Source: Edaphovirga cremea (lineage in GTDB: Bacteria; Pseudomonadota; Gammaproteobacteria; Enterobacterales; Enterobacteriaceae). From it: a stretch of DNA of 64,000 bases. Position 1 is the stretch's first letter. Each line of letters begins with the position of its first letter. The position numbers and the translations under genes were made by a program. Positions 10,046-19,654 of this stretch are shown in pieces. Below the pieces are notes generated by a model that was given only the letters and a program-made list of their open reading frames with translations, ran no database searches and was not told the DNA's origin. The stretch lies in assembly GCF_003332275.1 (NCBI RefSeq), contig NZ_QOVA01000004.1:62001-126000 (forward strand), written 5' to 3'.

Positions 10046-10061
10046 ATGGAACCGGTTCCAT
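10046..10061. promoter_or_regulatory. palindromic LacI/PtxS-type operator upstream of kguE
   Basis: ATGGAACCGGTTCCAT is a perfect 16-bp palindrome with the central CG step typical of LacI-family operators. It resembles the Pseudomonas PtxS site TGAAACCGGTTTCA. It lies 55 bases upstream of kguE, and a PtxS-like repressor gene is encoded next door. Confidence 0.75.
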
Positions 10062-10199
10062 TGAAAAGTGGGCGAGTTTCAAACTATGATCGGAGTCACG
10101 AACTGAAGGAAATATGGGCGATACTGACAATAGAATCAGAGGAAGCAGCTGTAAAAAGCGGGGGCTGCTGGGGTATTGCTTGTAGTGATTTGACGATGT

Positions 10200-11243
10200 T
10201 TAGTGTGGCTGTAGCGAAGTCGATCCGCGGATAATCAATTCACCTGAGAAAGCCTGCTCACTGACTGGCTCCTGGGCGCCTTGAATGCGCTTGAGCAATT
10301 GCTCCAGCGCTGAAAAGCCCATTTCGTAGGTAGGTTGTTTGAGGGTAGTGATACCAACGCCAGCCAGTTCGGCCCACTCGAGTTCATCGAAACCCAGCAG
10401 ACCAATATCATTGCCCCAGCGAATACCCAATCGGCGCATCGCGCGGGCTATTTGCAGTGTCAATGCACCATTGGCCGACAGCACGGCCTTTCGCATACCA
10501 CGATGCCGACGGTTGAAGTCACTGAGTTGTTGTTCCAACTTCTGGTTATTATTCAGGGTCACTTCATCATGAGCGGCCAAGAGGTCGGCGTGCTGTTGCA
10601 TGGTGCGTTGAAACGCATGCAGGCGCTCAAGACGGGTATTCACGCTACCAATCGGTTCACTCAGAAACAAAATGGCTTCAAAGCCTTGCTGTATCAGATG
10701 TTCAGTCGCCAGCGTTGCGGCTTCCTGATTATTCAGGCCCACCACATCACAGGCAAAACCAGGGATTTTACGGTCAATCAACACCATCGGGAGTGAGGAT
10801 TGCTGTAGCATGGATAGCGCCTCTTCACGCATTCCCACGGCATTCACGACAATCCCTTCCACGCGATAACTGCTAAGCAGTTGCAGATAGTGCTGTTCCT
10901 GATTCACTTCATTGTTGGTATTACACACCAGTAAGGTGAAACCGTGTTCGCGGCAGGCGGCTTCGACACCACGCAGAATATCGACGGAATAGGGGTTGGT
11001 GATATCAGCAATAATCAGTCCAATCAGGCGGGTTTGGCCGCCCTTCAGGCTGCGGGCCATCTGGCTTGGGCGGTAATCCAACGTGCGGATGGCGTCTTCG
11101 ATGCGCTGTTTCAGATCGTCAGAAAGCAGATTTTGTTCGCCATTCAGATAACGCGATACGCTGGTTTTCCCTGTTCTGGCCGTTCTGGCGACATCACTGA
11201 TTGTCGCGCGTCCGGATACGCCTGCTCCCTCGTTTCTGCTCAC
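10200..11243 (-). CDS. ptxS: LacI-family repressor, PtxS-like
   Basis: A 347-residue LacI/GalR regulator. The N-terminal helix-turn-helix (ATISDVARTARTGKTSVSRYL, residues 13-33) and hinge (SQMARSLKGG) are followed by a periplasmic-binding-protein-like effector domain. It lies upstream of the kgu genes on the same strand, separated by about 208 bases that contain the operator. PtxS controls the kgu operon in response to 2-ketogluconate in Pseudomonas, so the same role is inferred. No second operator copy was found before its own start. Confidence 0.8.
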   Translation of the reverse strand: MSRNEGAGVSGRATISDVARTARTGKTSVSRYLNGEQNLLSDDLKQRIEDAIRTLDYRPSQMARSLKGGQTRLIGLIIADITNPYSVDILRGVEAACREHGFTLLVCNTNNEVNQEQHYLQLLSSYRVEGIVVNAVGMREEALSMLQQSSLPMVLIDRKIPGFACDVVGLNNQEAATLATEHLIQQGFEAILFLSEPIGSVNTRLERLHAFQRTMQQHADLLAAHDEVTLNNNQKLEQQLSDFNRRHRGMRKAVLSANGALTLQIARAMRRLGIRWGNDIGLLGFDELEWAELAGVGITTLKQPTYEMGFSALEQLLKRIQGAQEPVSEQAFSGELIIRGSTSLQPH

Positions 11244-11284
11244 AGCGCTACCTCCCTTACGGTTACTGAATCAGGAGACTAGCA

Positions 11285-11305
11285 TACCCGGCTGGTTGCC
11301 GGGTA
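11285..11305 (-). terminator. hairpin between yiaD and ptxS
   Basis: TACCCGGC (11285-11292) and GCCGGGTA (11298-11305) form a perfect 8-bp stem with a 5-base loop, 59 bases after the yiaD stop on the minus strand. A T run is lacking, so termination strength is doubtful. Confidence 0.4.
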
Positions 11306-11363
11306 CTGTTCGATTCCAGCCTTGGGGAGTCTGCGGTTCAGCGACTATTTTTCATTGCCGTGA

Positions 11364-12026
11364 TTATTGCAGCGGGCTGAGGGTGATTTCCACCCGGCGG
11401 TTCTGCGCCCTCCCTTCGGGAGTGCTGTTGGAGGCCACCGGATTATCCGGGCCTGCGCCGGTAGTGTGTACGCGTGTCGCCGCCACGCCTTGCAGAATCA
11501 GTGAGCTGCCAACGCTGTCTGCACGCTGTTGCGACAGCGTCATGTTATGTGCACGGCTGCCGCTACTGTCGGTGTAGCCAACCACATTGACGGCTGTTTT
11601 CTCATACTCTTTCAGTACCTGGGCAACACCGGTCAGGGTATTGGCTCCCGCTGGTTTCAGGCTGCTGCTGTCGGTATCAAAGGTGACATTATTCGGCATG
11701 TTCAACACAATATTCTCGCCCTGGCGGGTCACGCTGACACCGGTTCCTTGCATTTTCTGACGCAGTTTGGATTCCTGCACATCCATGTAGTAACCCGCGC
11801 CACCACCCAACGCGGCACCGGCAGCAGCACCAATCAGTGCCCCTTTGCCGCGATCGTGTTTGGACGAGGAGAGCATACCAATTCCTGCCCCCAGCGCAGC
11901 ACCTACGCCAGCACCGATCCCGGCTTTTCCCGCCTCAGACTCGCCGGTGTAGGGGTTGGTGGTACAGCCAGCAAGGGCTAATGCAATGCTTACCGCACCT
12001 GCAATAACGAGAATGCGTTTTTTCAT
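11364..12026 (-). CDS. yiaD: OmpA-domain lipoprotein YiaD
   Basis: A 220-residue lipoprotein. The signal peptide ends in a lipobox (ALAG-Cys21). Two glycine-zipper stretches follow (AGIGAGVGAALGAGIG and GALIGAAAGAALGGGAG, residues 35-78), then a C-terminal OmpA/peptidoglycan-binding domain (about 100-218) with the NNVTFDTDSS and GRAQNRRVEI motifs. It matches E. coli YiaD, a multicopy suppressor of bamB defects. It is anchored in a membrane and probably binds murein. Confidence 0.92.
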   Translation of the reverse strand: MKKRILVIAGAVSIALALAGCTTNPYTGESEAGKAGIGAGVGAALGAGIGMLSSSKHDRGKGALIGAAAGAALGGGAGYYMDVQESKLRQKMQGTGVSVTRQGENIVLNMPNNVTFDTDSSSLKPAGANTLTGVAQVLKEYEKTAVNVVGYTDSSGSRAHNMTLSQQRADSVGSSLILQGVAATRVHTTGAGPDNPVASNSTPEGRAQNRRVEITLSPLQ

Positions 12027-12254
12027 TATTTTTCCTCATGGGGTCTGACAGAGTGGCCGTACTCGCGACCACCCAACTACTTGCCAAGATATTTGCCAAG
12101 ATGCGCACTTTTTAAACAGCAATATGCAGCCAACATGGAGCATGCCAAGTATGACCTGCGTAATTCGACACTGTTCAGGGGAAAACGGTGTCAAAAGATG
12201 AGTAAATGCAACTTCTGTAACTTTTTCTCAACTGCGCTATTTCATTATTCCGTT

Positions 12255-12294
12255 ACGCTATTTTCCGCCATGCACTTTATGCGGAAAATAGCGT
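12255..12294. repeat. long inverted repeat between yiaD and yiaC
   Basis: ACGCTATTTTCCGC (12255-12268) is exactly complementary to GCGGAAAATAGCGT (12281-12294) around a 12-base loop. The 312-base gap 12027-12338 holds nothing else recognisable apart from the yiaD promoter region. It has no T tail on either strand and no transposase nearby. It could end the tag-yiaC transcript or bind a regulator. Confidence 0.5.
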
Positions 12295-12338
12295 CGGTTG
12301 GCATTAAGAAAACTCTGGGAATGAAAAGGGAAGGGGTT

Positions 12339-12774
12339 TTAGCAATCGGCCGACCAGGCCATAATGAGCAGAGCGGACTGAGTTTCCTCATTAAAACTCT
12401 TATCAATGGTAATAAATCCCTGCTTCTGATAGAAGGCGCGCGCACGTCGATTTTGTTCGTATACTTCAAGGCTGAGTACGGGAAAACGTATTTTAGCCTG
12501 ACGCATCAGTGCGGCGGCCACTCCTTTACCATAAAATGCTTTATCAACGAAAAGAGCCCCCAATGAAACGTTTCTCCAGTACGCTGATAAAACCCGTAAT
12601 TTTCCCCTTTCTGACACATACCCACGTCTGGGATTGTGGAATATAGCTATTTCGCACCAGTTCTTCGCTCTCAAGCCAATATTCCTGAGAAATGAAGGGA
12701 TGGGCCTCGGTCGTGCTTTGCAACCATAATGCCATCAGTTCATCTAATTCGTGGGGCTGAGAGCGGCGAATCAT
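12339..12774 (-). pseudogene. yiaC: yiaC, GNAT N-acetyltransferase, broken by a +1 frameshift
   Basis: Two overlapping frames together give a full GNAT protein like E. coli YiaC, a protein lysine acetyltransferase. The first frame starts at 12774 (MIRRSQPHEL) and runs to GFISVLEKRFIG. The second resumes at ALFVDKAFYGKGVAAALM, with the acetyl-CoA loop GKGVAAAL and the Y-x-K-x-GF end (FYQKQGF). The switch is at a run of five C on the plus strand (12557-12561); four would restore one frame. The start overlaps the tag stop (ATGA), as expected for a tag-yiaC operon. It is either a real pseudogene or a homopolymer sequencing error. Confidence 0.85.
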
Positions 12775-13334
12775 CCGTGCTGTGCCGGTTGATGCTGACA
12801 ATAGGTCTGATGATCGTTCACCAGGCCGCTCGCCTGCATAAAGGCATAGCAAATGGTCGCACCGATGAATTTGAAACCACGTTTTTTCAATGCCTTGGAC
12901 ATGGCTTCTGCCACATCGGTTTTTGCCGGTATATCACCCGGTATCTGCGGATAGTTAATCTGCGGCTGATGGTTGACGAACTGCCAGATAAACTGGGAAA
13001 AATCCTCCCCTTTTTCCTGCATGGCAAGATAGGCGCGGGCGTTGGAAATGATGGCGTTGATTTTTCCGCGATGGCGAATAATACCCGCATCCTGAACCAG
13101 GGTTTCCACGTCTTCCTCGGTCATTTGGGCAATTTTCTGCGGGTCAAACTGATGGAAGCATCGGCGATAATGTTCGCGTTTTTTCAGCACCGTAATCCAC
13201 GACAGTCCAGCCTGTTGCCCTTCCAGACACAACATTTCGAACAGCTTCTGATTATCTTTTTGAGGTATACCCCATTCGTGGTCGTGATACTCAATATAGA
13301 GCGGATCGTTAGTCACCCAATTACAGCGTGTCAT
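12771..13334 (-). CDS. tag: 3-methyladenine DNA glycosylase I
   Basis: A 187-residue base-excision repair enzyme that removes 3-methyladenine from alkylated DNA. Length and zinc ligands match E. coli Tag: Cys4, His17, His175 and Cys179. The aromatic pocket segments MTRCNWV and HDHEWG are conserved, as is the EGQQAGLSW region around the catalytic Glu. It overlaps the downstream yiaC by an ATGA junction. Confidence 0.96.
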   Translation of the reverse strand: MTRCNWVTNDPLYIEYHDHEWGIPQKDNQKLFEMLCLEGQQAGLSWITVLKKREHYRRCFHQFDPQKIAQMTEEDVETLVQDAGIIRHRGKINAIISNARAYLAMQEKGEDFSQFIWQFVNHQPQINYPQIPGDIPAKTDVAEAMSKALKKRGFKFIGATICYAFMQASGLVNDHQTYCQHQPAQHG

Positions 13335-13455
13335 GTGGCGCTTCCTTTGCTGATGAATTGATGGACATCATCAATGTTCATCTTCATAGACGCAACAGAT
13401 GGCTTTTTATTGTGTGAGGCTTGACGTGGACAAGAACTGAGCAATGCTTAGACTT

Positions 13456-13497
13456 AGAATCTATCTCAATAGAACTATGTTCATTGAGATAGATTCT
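13456..13497. repeat. 15-bp perfect inverted repeat upstream of the autotransporter esterase
   Basis: AGAATCTATCTCAAT (13456-13470) is exactly complementary to ATTGAGATAGATTCT (13483-13497), with a 12-base loop. It ends 60 bases before the esterase start. The arms are AT-rich and lack a T tail, so a dyad operator for an unknown regulator is at least as likely as a terminator. Confidence 0.55.
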
Positions 13498-13557
13498 TAC
13501 TATCCAAAAGTAATCAATTAAAAAAAACCGCCAATCGCTCTCTGGGATCGATTAATT

Positions 13558-15543
13558 ATGGTGAGAAAAAAGTGGTGCAGGCGCCGCGTGGCGCTGGCAG
13601 TGGCGTTATGGCTTTGCAACCAGCCCGCTGTGTTTGCTTACGATCAACTCTATGTTTTCGGTGATAGCCTGAGTGATACCGGCAATAACGGTCGCTACAC
13701 CTACGACAGCAGTAAACATCTTATATACGACGAAATTCTTGCCGCGCGGATAAACAGTGCGCTGCAGCCCTCCGATGACGGCGGGCTGAACTATGCCGCG
13801 GGCAGAGCCGTGGCCGTTGTGCAACTGAATCCGCAGGACAATACCGCCAGCCAGGTCAGTACTTACCTCGAGCAGGTGCAAGGACGGGCGGATGGAGATG
13901 GCCTTTATATTCATTGGATTGGGGGTAACGATCTGGCCGTGGCCGCGCTGAACCCCATGACCGCCGCCAATGTTGCCGCTTACAGTGCCAGTGCCGCAGC
14001 CGAACAGGTGGATGCGTTAATCCGCGCCGGTGCGGGCACGGTTATTGTACCGACGGTACCCAATATCGGGCTCACGCCCACAATAATGGAACTGGTCATT
14101 CAAAGTGCATTAACGCCGATCCAGGGCGCGGCTGTGCAGGCGGCGTATGCCTCGTTGAATGCCACCTCTACGCTCGATGCCGCATCAAGGCAACAGGCGA
14201 TTCATCAAGCGCTGACCGAAGCCGCTCAGTTGGGCAGTAATTCGGCTGTGGTGCAGGCGGCGATTGCCCAGGCGATGATTTCGGCCTATGACAACCTGCT
14301 CGTACAGACCGGGCAGCTCACCGAACTGTATAACAGCACGGAAGATCGGCAGTTGGCGCAAAATGGCGGCAACATTGTGCGCGTGGATGTCAATGGGTTG
14401 TTCAACGAAGTGGTGGCCGATCCGGCGCGTTACGGCTTTGCCAACACCGCAGGGATAAGTTGTCCGGTGGGCGTTTCTTCTTCTGTCTGCCAATCCACTA
14501 TGCCGGGTTTTGATGCCAGTAAAGTTTTTCTGTTTGCCGATGATTTTCACCCCAGCCCGCAGGGGCACGCGCTGATCGCCGACTATTTGCAGGCCGTGCT
14601 GAATGGCCCGTCGCAAGTGGTGGCGCTCAATCAGGCCACTATGGCGATGTCACGCGACACCCGAGCCACTCTCGACAGCCGTTTTCAGCAGTTACGATTC
14701 CAGGACAACCCGCAGGGCACGTTTGGCGTGTTCGGCGGTTATGCCGGCCAACAATATGATTACTCAGGCAATATCAATGCTGGCGATGGGAATGCCACCA
14801 CGCATAATCTGACGATTGGCGTTGATTATCAATTGACGGATGACTGGCTGGTGGGGGCACTGTTATCGGGTTCCCATGACGATCAACAACCCTCCAGCCG
14901 CTATGACTACACCGCTCGCGGTTATTTGGTCTCGGCATTCAGTGCGTTGAAAATTCAAGAAAATGGCTGGATGAATGCCGATGTGCATTTTGCCAGCATG
15001 GACTATGACAATATCAATCGCAGCATGGTTTTGGGACCGGCAGAGCGGACTGAACGGGGCAGTACCGATGGGCAGCAAATAGGTATGCGCCTGACGGCGG
15101 GCTGGGATTTTCCATTGCTTCCCAACCTGACAACCGGGCCGCTGGCGCAATTCGCCTGGGATTACAGCAATGTGTCCGGTTATAGCGAAGAGAGCGACAG
15201 CAGCACTGCGATGCGCTTTGGCGATCAAACCTATCATTCGCAGATTGGTGCCCTTGGGTGGCGAATGGATGCAAGTCTGGGCATCATCAATCCCTATGCA
15301 CAGATCAGTTACCAGCATCAGTTTGGTGATGACGTCTATCGTGCCAATGGTGGCCTGAAATCGACCCAGACCCGCTTCAGCGTGGACACTGCTACGCAGG
15401 ATGCAAATTGGGTGGACGTCACTGTCGGCGCCAATGTGCCACTGACCGACAGCGTGGCAGCCTTTGCCACCGTATCGCAGACGGGCGGTTTAAGCAGCGG
15501 CGAGCAGTTTATGTACAACCTGGGGGTCAGCGCCAAGTTTTAA
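13558..15543 (+). CDS. GDSL-family autotransporter esterase/lipase (EstA/ApeE type)
   Basis: A 661-residue type Va secreted enzyme. A signal peptide with an arginine-rich n-region covers residues 1-27 (ending VFA/YD). The GDSL hydrolase passenger has block I FGDSLSDTGN with nucleophile Ser37, block III GGND (Asn124) and block V DDFHP with Asp328 and His331. An autotransporter beta-barrel occupies about 385-661 and ends in Phe, as outer-membrane proteins do. It should stay surface-anchored and cleave short-chain or lipid esters. It stands alone between tag and glyQ, behind a large inverted repeat. Confidence 0.9.
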   Translation: MVRKKWCRRRVALAVALWLCNQPAVFAYDQLYVFGDSLSDTGNNGRYTYDSSKHLIYDEILAARINSALQPSDDGGLNYAAGRAVAVVQLNPQDNTASQVSTYLEQVQGRADGDGLYIHWIGGNDLAVAALNPMTAANVAAYSASAAAEQVDALIRAGAGTVIVPTVPNIGLTPTIMELVIQSALTPIQGAAVQAAYASLNATSTLDAASRQQAIHQALTEAAQLGSNSAVVQAAIAQAMISAYDNLLVQTGQLTELYNSTEDRQLAQNGGNIVRVDVNGLFNEVVADPARYGFANTAGISCPVGVSSSVCQSTMPGFDASKVFLFADDFHPSPQGHALIADYLQAVLNGPSQVVALNQATMAMSRDTRATLDSRFQQLRFQDNPQGTFGVFGGYAGQQYDYSGNINAGDGNATTHNLTIGVDYQLTDDWLVGALLSGSHDDQQPSSRYDYTARGYLVSAFSALKIQENGWMNADVHFASMDYDNINRSMVLGPAERTERGSTDGQQIGMRLTAGWDFPLLPNLTTGPLAQFAWDYSNVSGYSEESDSSTAMRFGDQTYHSQIGALGWRMDASLGIINPYAQISYQHQFGDDVYRANGGLKSTQTRFSVDTATQDANWVDVTVGANVPLTDSVAAFATVSQTGGLSSGEQFMYNLGVSAKF

Positions 15544-15555
15544 GGCGTGTTTCAG

Positions 15556-15590
15556 GCCGGTTATAGCGTACGGAATTGCGCCTAACCGGC
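15556..15590. repeat. inverted repeat after the esterase gene
   Basis: GCCGGTTA (15556-15563) pairs with TAACCGGC (15583-15590) just after the esterase stop. The plus strand continues TAAAAAA, so a classic T tail is absent. It is probably a weak terminator or stabilising stem. Confidence 0.4.
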
Positions 15591-15624
15591 TAAAAAATGG
15601 CATCAAATCCGCGATGATTCACAC

Positions 15625-15652
15625 TTGATAAGGGATTCTGGCTGTATATCTT
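15625..15652 (+). promoter_or_regulatory. candidate sigma-70 promoter of glyQS
   Basis: TTGATA (15625-15630) and TATCTT (15647-15652) are separated by 16 bases, about 63 bases before the glyQ ATG. A second possible -10, TATACT, lies at 15665-15670. Motif inference only. Confidence 0.4.
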
Positions 15653-15714
15653 ACGGTCAACGGGTATACTGGCGCATTCTAAATAAACCCACTTGTATCG
15701 CGTGCGAATCCAAC

Positions 15715-16629
15715 ATGCAAAAGTTTGATACCAAGACCTTCCAGGGCCTGATCCTGACCTTACAGGACTATTGGGCGCGCCAGGGCTGTACCATTGTTCA
15801 ACCATTGGACATGGAAGTCGGCGCGGGTACCTCCCATCCAATGACCAGTATGCGCGCACTCGGCCCAGAGCCCATTGCCGCCGCCTATGTTCAACCTTCA
15901 CGCCGCCCGACTGATGGCCGTTATGGCGAAAACCCGAACCGCCTGCAGCACTATTATCAGTTCCAGGTGATTATCAAGCCGTCACCCGACAATATTCAGG
16001 AACTGTATCTCGGTTCCCTGAAAGAGCTGGGTCTCGATCCGACCATCCATGACATTCGCTTCGTCGAAGACAACTGGGAAAACCCAACGCTGGGTGCCTG
16101 GGGACTCGGCTGGGAAGTCTGGTTGAACGGCATGGAAGTGACGCAGTTCACTTACTTCCAGCAAGTGGGTGGTCTGGAGTGCAAACCGGTTACCGGCGAA
16201 ATCACCTACGGCCTTGAGCGTCTGGCGATGTACATCCAGGGCGTAGACAGCGTATACGATCTGATCTGGTGTGACGGGCCGCTGGGCAAAACCACTTACG
16301 GCGATATTTTCCATCAGAATGAAGTGGAGCAATCCACCTATAACTTCGAATACGCCGATGTCGATTTCCTGTTCACCTGTTTTGAACAGTATGAAAAAGA
16401 AGCGCAGATGCTGCTGGCATTGGAAAAACCGCTGCCGCTGCCAGCCTATGAACGCATTCTCAAAGCTGCGCACTGCTTTAATCTGCTGGATGCTCGCAAA
16501 GCAATTTCTGTGACGGAGCGTCAGCGTTACATTCTGCGCATTCGCACCCTGACCAAAGCGGTCGCCGAAGCCTATTATGCTTCGCGTGAGGCTTTGGGCT
16601 TCCCGATGTGCAAAAAGAACAAGAATTAA
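15715..16629 (+). CDS. glyQ: glycine--tRNA ligase alpha subunit
   Basis: A 304-residue catalytic subunit of the bacterial alpha2beta2 glycyl-tRNA synthetase (class II). Very close to E. coli GlyQ (303): it starts [20 protein letters not shown] and contains the class II motif segments [10 protein letters not shown] and [21 protein letters not shown]. The ATG at 15715 is chosen because it gives this N-terminus; an upstream in-frame start would add 30 non-conserved residues. glyS follows after 9 bases. Confidence 0.97.
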   Translation: MQKFDTKTFQGLILTLQDYWARQGCTIVQPLDMEVGAGTSHPMTSMRALGPEPIAAAYVQPSRRPTDGRYGENPNRLQHYYQFQVIIKPSPDNIQELYLGSLKELGLDPTIHDIRFVEDNWENPTLGAWGLGWEVWLNGMEVTQFTYFQQVGGLECKPVTGEITYGLERLAMYIQGVDSVYDLIWCDGPLGKTTYGDIFHQNEVEQSTYNFEYADVDFLFTCFEQYEKEAQMLLALEKPLPLPAYERILKAAHCFNLLDARKAISVTERQRYILRIRTLTKAVAEAYYASREALGFPMCKKNKN

Positions 16630-16638
16630 GAGGCAGCC

Positions 16639-18708
16639 ATGACTCAACAGACTTTCCTGGTGGAAATCGGCACGGAAGAGCTGCCGCCGAAGGCTCTTCG
16701 TTCACTGGCAGAATCTTTTGCTGCCAACGTGACGGCAGAATTAGACAGCGCGGGCCTGGAACATGGCGACGTGACCTGGTTCGCCTCACCGCGCCGCCTG
16801 GCGCTGAAAGTAGCCAATTTGCGTGCTGCGCAGGCCGATCGCGAAGTTGAAAAACGCGGTCCGGCGATCGCCCAGGCATTTGATGCCGAAGGCAAGCCAA
16901 CCAAAGCCGCTGAAGGCTGGGCGCGCGGTTGCGGAATTACTGTCGATCAGGCTGACCGCCTGACCAGCGATAAAGGCGAATGGCTGGTGTATCGCGCCCA
17001 TGTGAAAGGCGAGAACGCACAAACGCTGTTGCCTGCGATGATTGCCTCTTCGCTAGCCAGATTACCCATTCCAAAACTGATGCGCTGGGGCGATTCCGAC
17101 ACCCAGTTTGTGCGTCCGGTACATACCATCACCCTGCTTCTGGGCAGCGAGTCGATTCCGGCGACCATTCTCGGTATTGAATCTGGCCGTAGGATCCGTG
17201 GCCACCGTTTTATGGGTGAGCAGGAATTCACGATCGACAATGCCGATCAGTATCCGCAGATTCTGCTGGAACGCGGTAAAGTCATCGCCGACTACGAACT
17301 GCGTAAGTCGAAAATCAAACAGGACGCAGAGCTGGCCGCGCAGCAGATTGGCGGTAAAGCCGATCTCAGTGAAAGCCTGTTGGAGGAAGTCACTTCCCTG
17401 GTCGAATGGCCGGTGGTATTGACCGCCAGATTCGAAGAGAAATTCCTTGCGGTGCCTGCGGAAGCGCTGGTTTACACCATGAAGGGTGACCAGAAATACT
17501 TCCCGGTTTACGACGCTGACGGCAAATTACTGCCGCACTTTATTTTCGTTACCAATATCGACTCCAAAGATCCGCAGCAAATCATTTCGGGTAATGAAAA
17601 AGTGGTGCGTCCGCGTCTGGCCGATGCCGAGTTCTTCTTTAACACTGACCGTAAAAAACGTCTGGAAGATAATCTTCCGCGTCTGGAAACGGTACTGTTC
17701 CAGAAGCAACTGGGTACGCTGCGTGACAAGACTGACCGCATCCAGGCGTTGTCTGGCTGGGTTGCCAGGCAGATCGGTGCCGACGTCAACCATGCGACCC
17801 GTGCGGGGCTGCTGTCCAAATGTGATTTGATGACCAATATGGTCTTTGAATTCACTGACACTCAGGGCGTGATGGGCATGCACTATGCGCGTCACGATGG
17901 TGAAGCGGAAGATGTGGCCGTTGCCCTGAATGAACAATACCAACCGCGTTTTGCCGGTGATGTCCTGCCGTCTTCGCTGGTGGCCTGTTCGCTGGCGATC
18001 GCTGACAAGATGGATACCCTGGCCGGGATTTTCGGCATTGGGCAGCATCCGAAAGGCGATAAGGACCCGTTTGCGCTGCGTCGTGCTGCGCTGGGCGTTC
18101 TGCGCATCGTTGTTGAGAAGAACTTCAATCTTGATCTGCAAACGCTGACGGAAGAAGCGGTGCGCCTCTATGGCGACAAGCTGACCAATGCCAAGGTTGT
18201 TGATGAAGTGATCGAGTTCATGCTGGGCCGTTTCCGTACCTGGTATCAGGACGAAGGTCATAGCGTAGACACCATTCAGGCCGTTCTGGCCCGTCGCCCA
18301 ACCCGTCCGGCTGATTTTGATGCCCGCGTGAAGGCCGTGACGCACTTCAGAACGCTGGATGAAGCAGCAACGCTGGCGGCAGCTAACAAGCGCGTGTCCA
18401 ATATCCTCGCTAAATCAACCGATGTTCTGTACGACCATGTCCACGCCTCGGTTCTGAAAGAACCTGCCGAGCTGAAACTGGCGACACATCTGGTGGTGCT
18501 GCGTGACAAACTTGAGCCGCTGTTCGCTGCTGGTCAATACCGTGAGGCGTTGGTTCAGTTGGCAACCCTGCGTGAACCTGTCGATGCGTTCTTCGATCAA
18601 GTCATGGTCATGGCGGACGATGAGGCGGTACGTATCAACCGTCTGACGCTGCTCAGCAAGTTGCGTGAATTGTTCCTGCAGGTCGCGGACATCTCAGTAC
18701 TGCAATAA
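16639..18708 (+). CDS. glyS: glycine--tRNA ligase beta subunit
   Basis: A 689-residue protein, identical in length to E. coli GlyS. The beta subunit binds and positions tRNA-Gly for the alpha subunit. The N-terminal [17 protein letters not shown] is the conserved family start, and an HD-like domain with [20 protein letters not shown] lies in the centre (about 415-435). It is translated from the same transcript as glyQ, and a strong terminator follows. Confidence 0.97.
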   Translation: MTQQTFLVEIGTEELPPKALRSLAESFAANVTAELDSAGLEHGDVTWFASPRRLALKVANLRAAQADREVEKRGPAIAQAFDAEGKPTKAAEGWARGCGITVDQADRLTSDKGEWLVYRAHVKGENAQTLLPAMIASSLARLPIPKLMRWGDSDTQFVRPVHTITLLLGSESIPATILGIESGRRIRGHRFMGEQEFTIDNADQYPQILLERGKVIADYELRKSKIKQDAELAAQQIGGKADLSESLLEEVTSLVEWPVVLTARFEEKFLAVPAEALVYTMKGDQKYFPVYDADGKLLPHFIFVTNIDSKDPQQIISGNEKVVRPRLADAEFFFNTDRKKRLEDNLPRLETVLFQKQLGTLRDKTDRIQALSGWVARQIGADVNHATRAGLLSKCDLMTNMVFEFTDTQGVMGMHYARHDGEAEDVAVALNEQYQPRFAGDVLPSSLVACSLAIADKMDTLAGIFGIGQHPKGDKDPFALRRAALGVLRIVVEKNFNLDLQTLTEEAVRLYGDKLTNAKVVDEVIEFMLGRFRTWYQDEGHSVDTIQAVLARRPTRPADFDARVKAVTHFRTLDEAATLAAANKRVSNILAKSTDVLYDHVHASVLKEPAELKLATHLVVLRDKLEPLFAAGQYREALVQLATLREPVDAFFDQVMVMADDEAVRINRLTLLSKLRELFLQVADISVLQ

Positions 18709-18751
18709 CAGCTGTTTTGCAATAATGATAGTGTGGACGGAACGACGGAAG

Positions 18752-18787
18752 AAGCACTGGAGGCTGATGCCCCGGTGCTTTTTTTTC
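18752..18787 (+). terminator. rho-independent terminator of glyQS
   Basis: AAGCACTGG (18752-18760) pairs with CCGGTGCTT (18772-18780), with one G-T pair, and is followed by eight T in total. Strong intrinsic terminator. Confidence 0.85.
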
Positions 18788-18937
18788 GCCCATCAGACGA
18801 TTCCTATCAACAAATCACACCTTCTGCGTGCGATCTGGTTATCCTATCGACTGCGGATGATCTATTCTTACAGGCACAGACGTTCTGTATCTGGCAGAAT
18901 CTGATGAAAATAATGTTTGTAACAGGAGTTATGACAC

Positions 18938-19654
18938 ATGGCTGTAGGGAACCGGAGCAGAATTTTTGCGCGCTGGCTCGCGCCGGTAATGGCTTTATTG
19001 GTGGTTTTTCAGCTCACCGCGTGTGGTGATAAAGAACCGGAACAACGTAAAGAATTTATCGATTATCTGCAAAACACCGTGATGCGCAATGGGCAAAACC
19101 TGCCATCACTGAGTGAAGATCAAAAACAGAAGTTAGGTAATTATGCGAATGACTACACCGTATTGGTCACGTTCTCGCATCAATTCAAGCAGGCCATCGA
19201 CAACGGTATGGCACCCGTGGTTAACCACATTCTGGATATCCGTACGCCTCAGGACTATCTACGCAAGCGTGAAGCCTTGCAGCAGTCTTTGGGCACGCTG
19301 AATATGCTGGGGCAGCAGATTCAGACCGCCAAGGCGCAGGCTGATACCGCGCATGCAGCGATGAAGCATCCGGACGATTTAAAGGCGGTTTACAACCAGG
19401 TCTATGACAATGTCGTCACCGGTCCAGCCAACGCACTGATGCCGTTGATCACCCCGACAGCGAGCTTTGCCCAGGATCTGGTTCAGGTGGGTGATTTCCT
19501 ACAGCAGCAGGGGAATCAAGTGACCTTCAACAACAACAACGTGCAGTTTCAGACTCAGCAGCAAGTGACGCAATATAATGCAATGATGTCGAATCTGCAG
19601 GCAAAACAGCAAACTCTGGAAAACGCTCAGAAAGTGGTTCAGGGTCAGCCTTAG
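18938..19654 (+). CDS. yiaF: DUF3053 lipoprotein YiaF
   Basis: A 238-residue predicted lipoprotein whose lipobox (LTA-Cys29) follows a long signal segment. It is close in size to E. coli YiaF (236) and shares the DUF3053 core, with DKEPEQRKEFIDYLQ at the mature N-terminus. The C-terminal 60 residues are rich in Gln and Asn. The function is unknown. In E. coli yiaF sits near ghrB and yiaD; here it lies after glyS. Confidence 0.88.
   Translation: MAVGNRSRIFARWLAPVMALLVVFQLTACGDKEPEQRKEFIDYLQNTVMRNGQNLPSLSEDQKQKLGNYANDYTVLVTFSHQFKQAIDNGMAPVVNHILDIRTPQDYLRKREALQQSLGTLNMLGQQIQTAKAQADTAHAAMKHPDDLKAVYNQVYDNVVTGPANALMPLITPTASFAQDLVQVGDFLQQQGNQVTFNNNNVQFQTQQQVTQYNAMMSNLQAKQQTLENAQKVVQGQP

Noticed and set aside
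11298-11322. GTTCGATTCC resembling a tRNA T-loop
   Set aside because: The flanking bases do not pair as a T stem and no acceptor, D or anticodon arms are present.
12081-12566. 161-codon plus-strand frame over the yiaC region
   Set aside because: It is antisense to the yiaC remnants, which explain the sequence well; no family resemblance.
17527-18345. Long antisense open frame (272 codons) inside glyS
   Set aside because: It mirrors the codon pattern of the strongly conserved glyS and has no ribosome site or family match.
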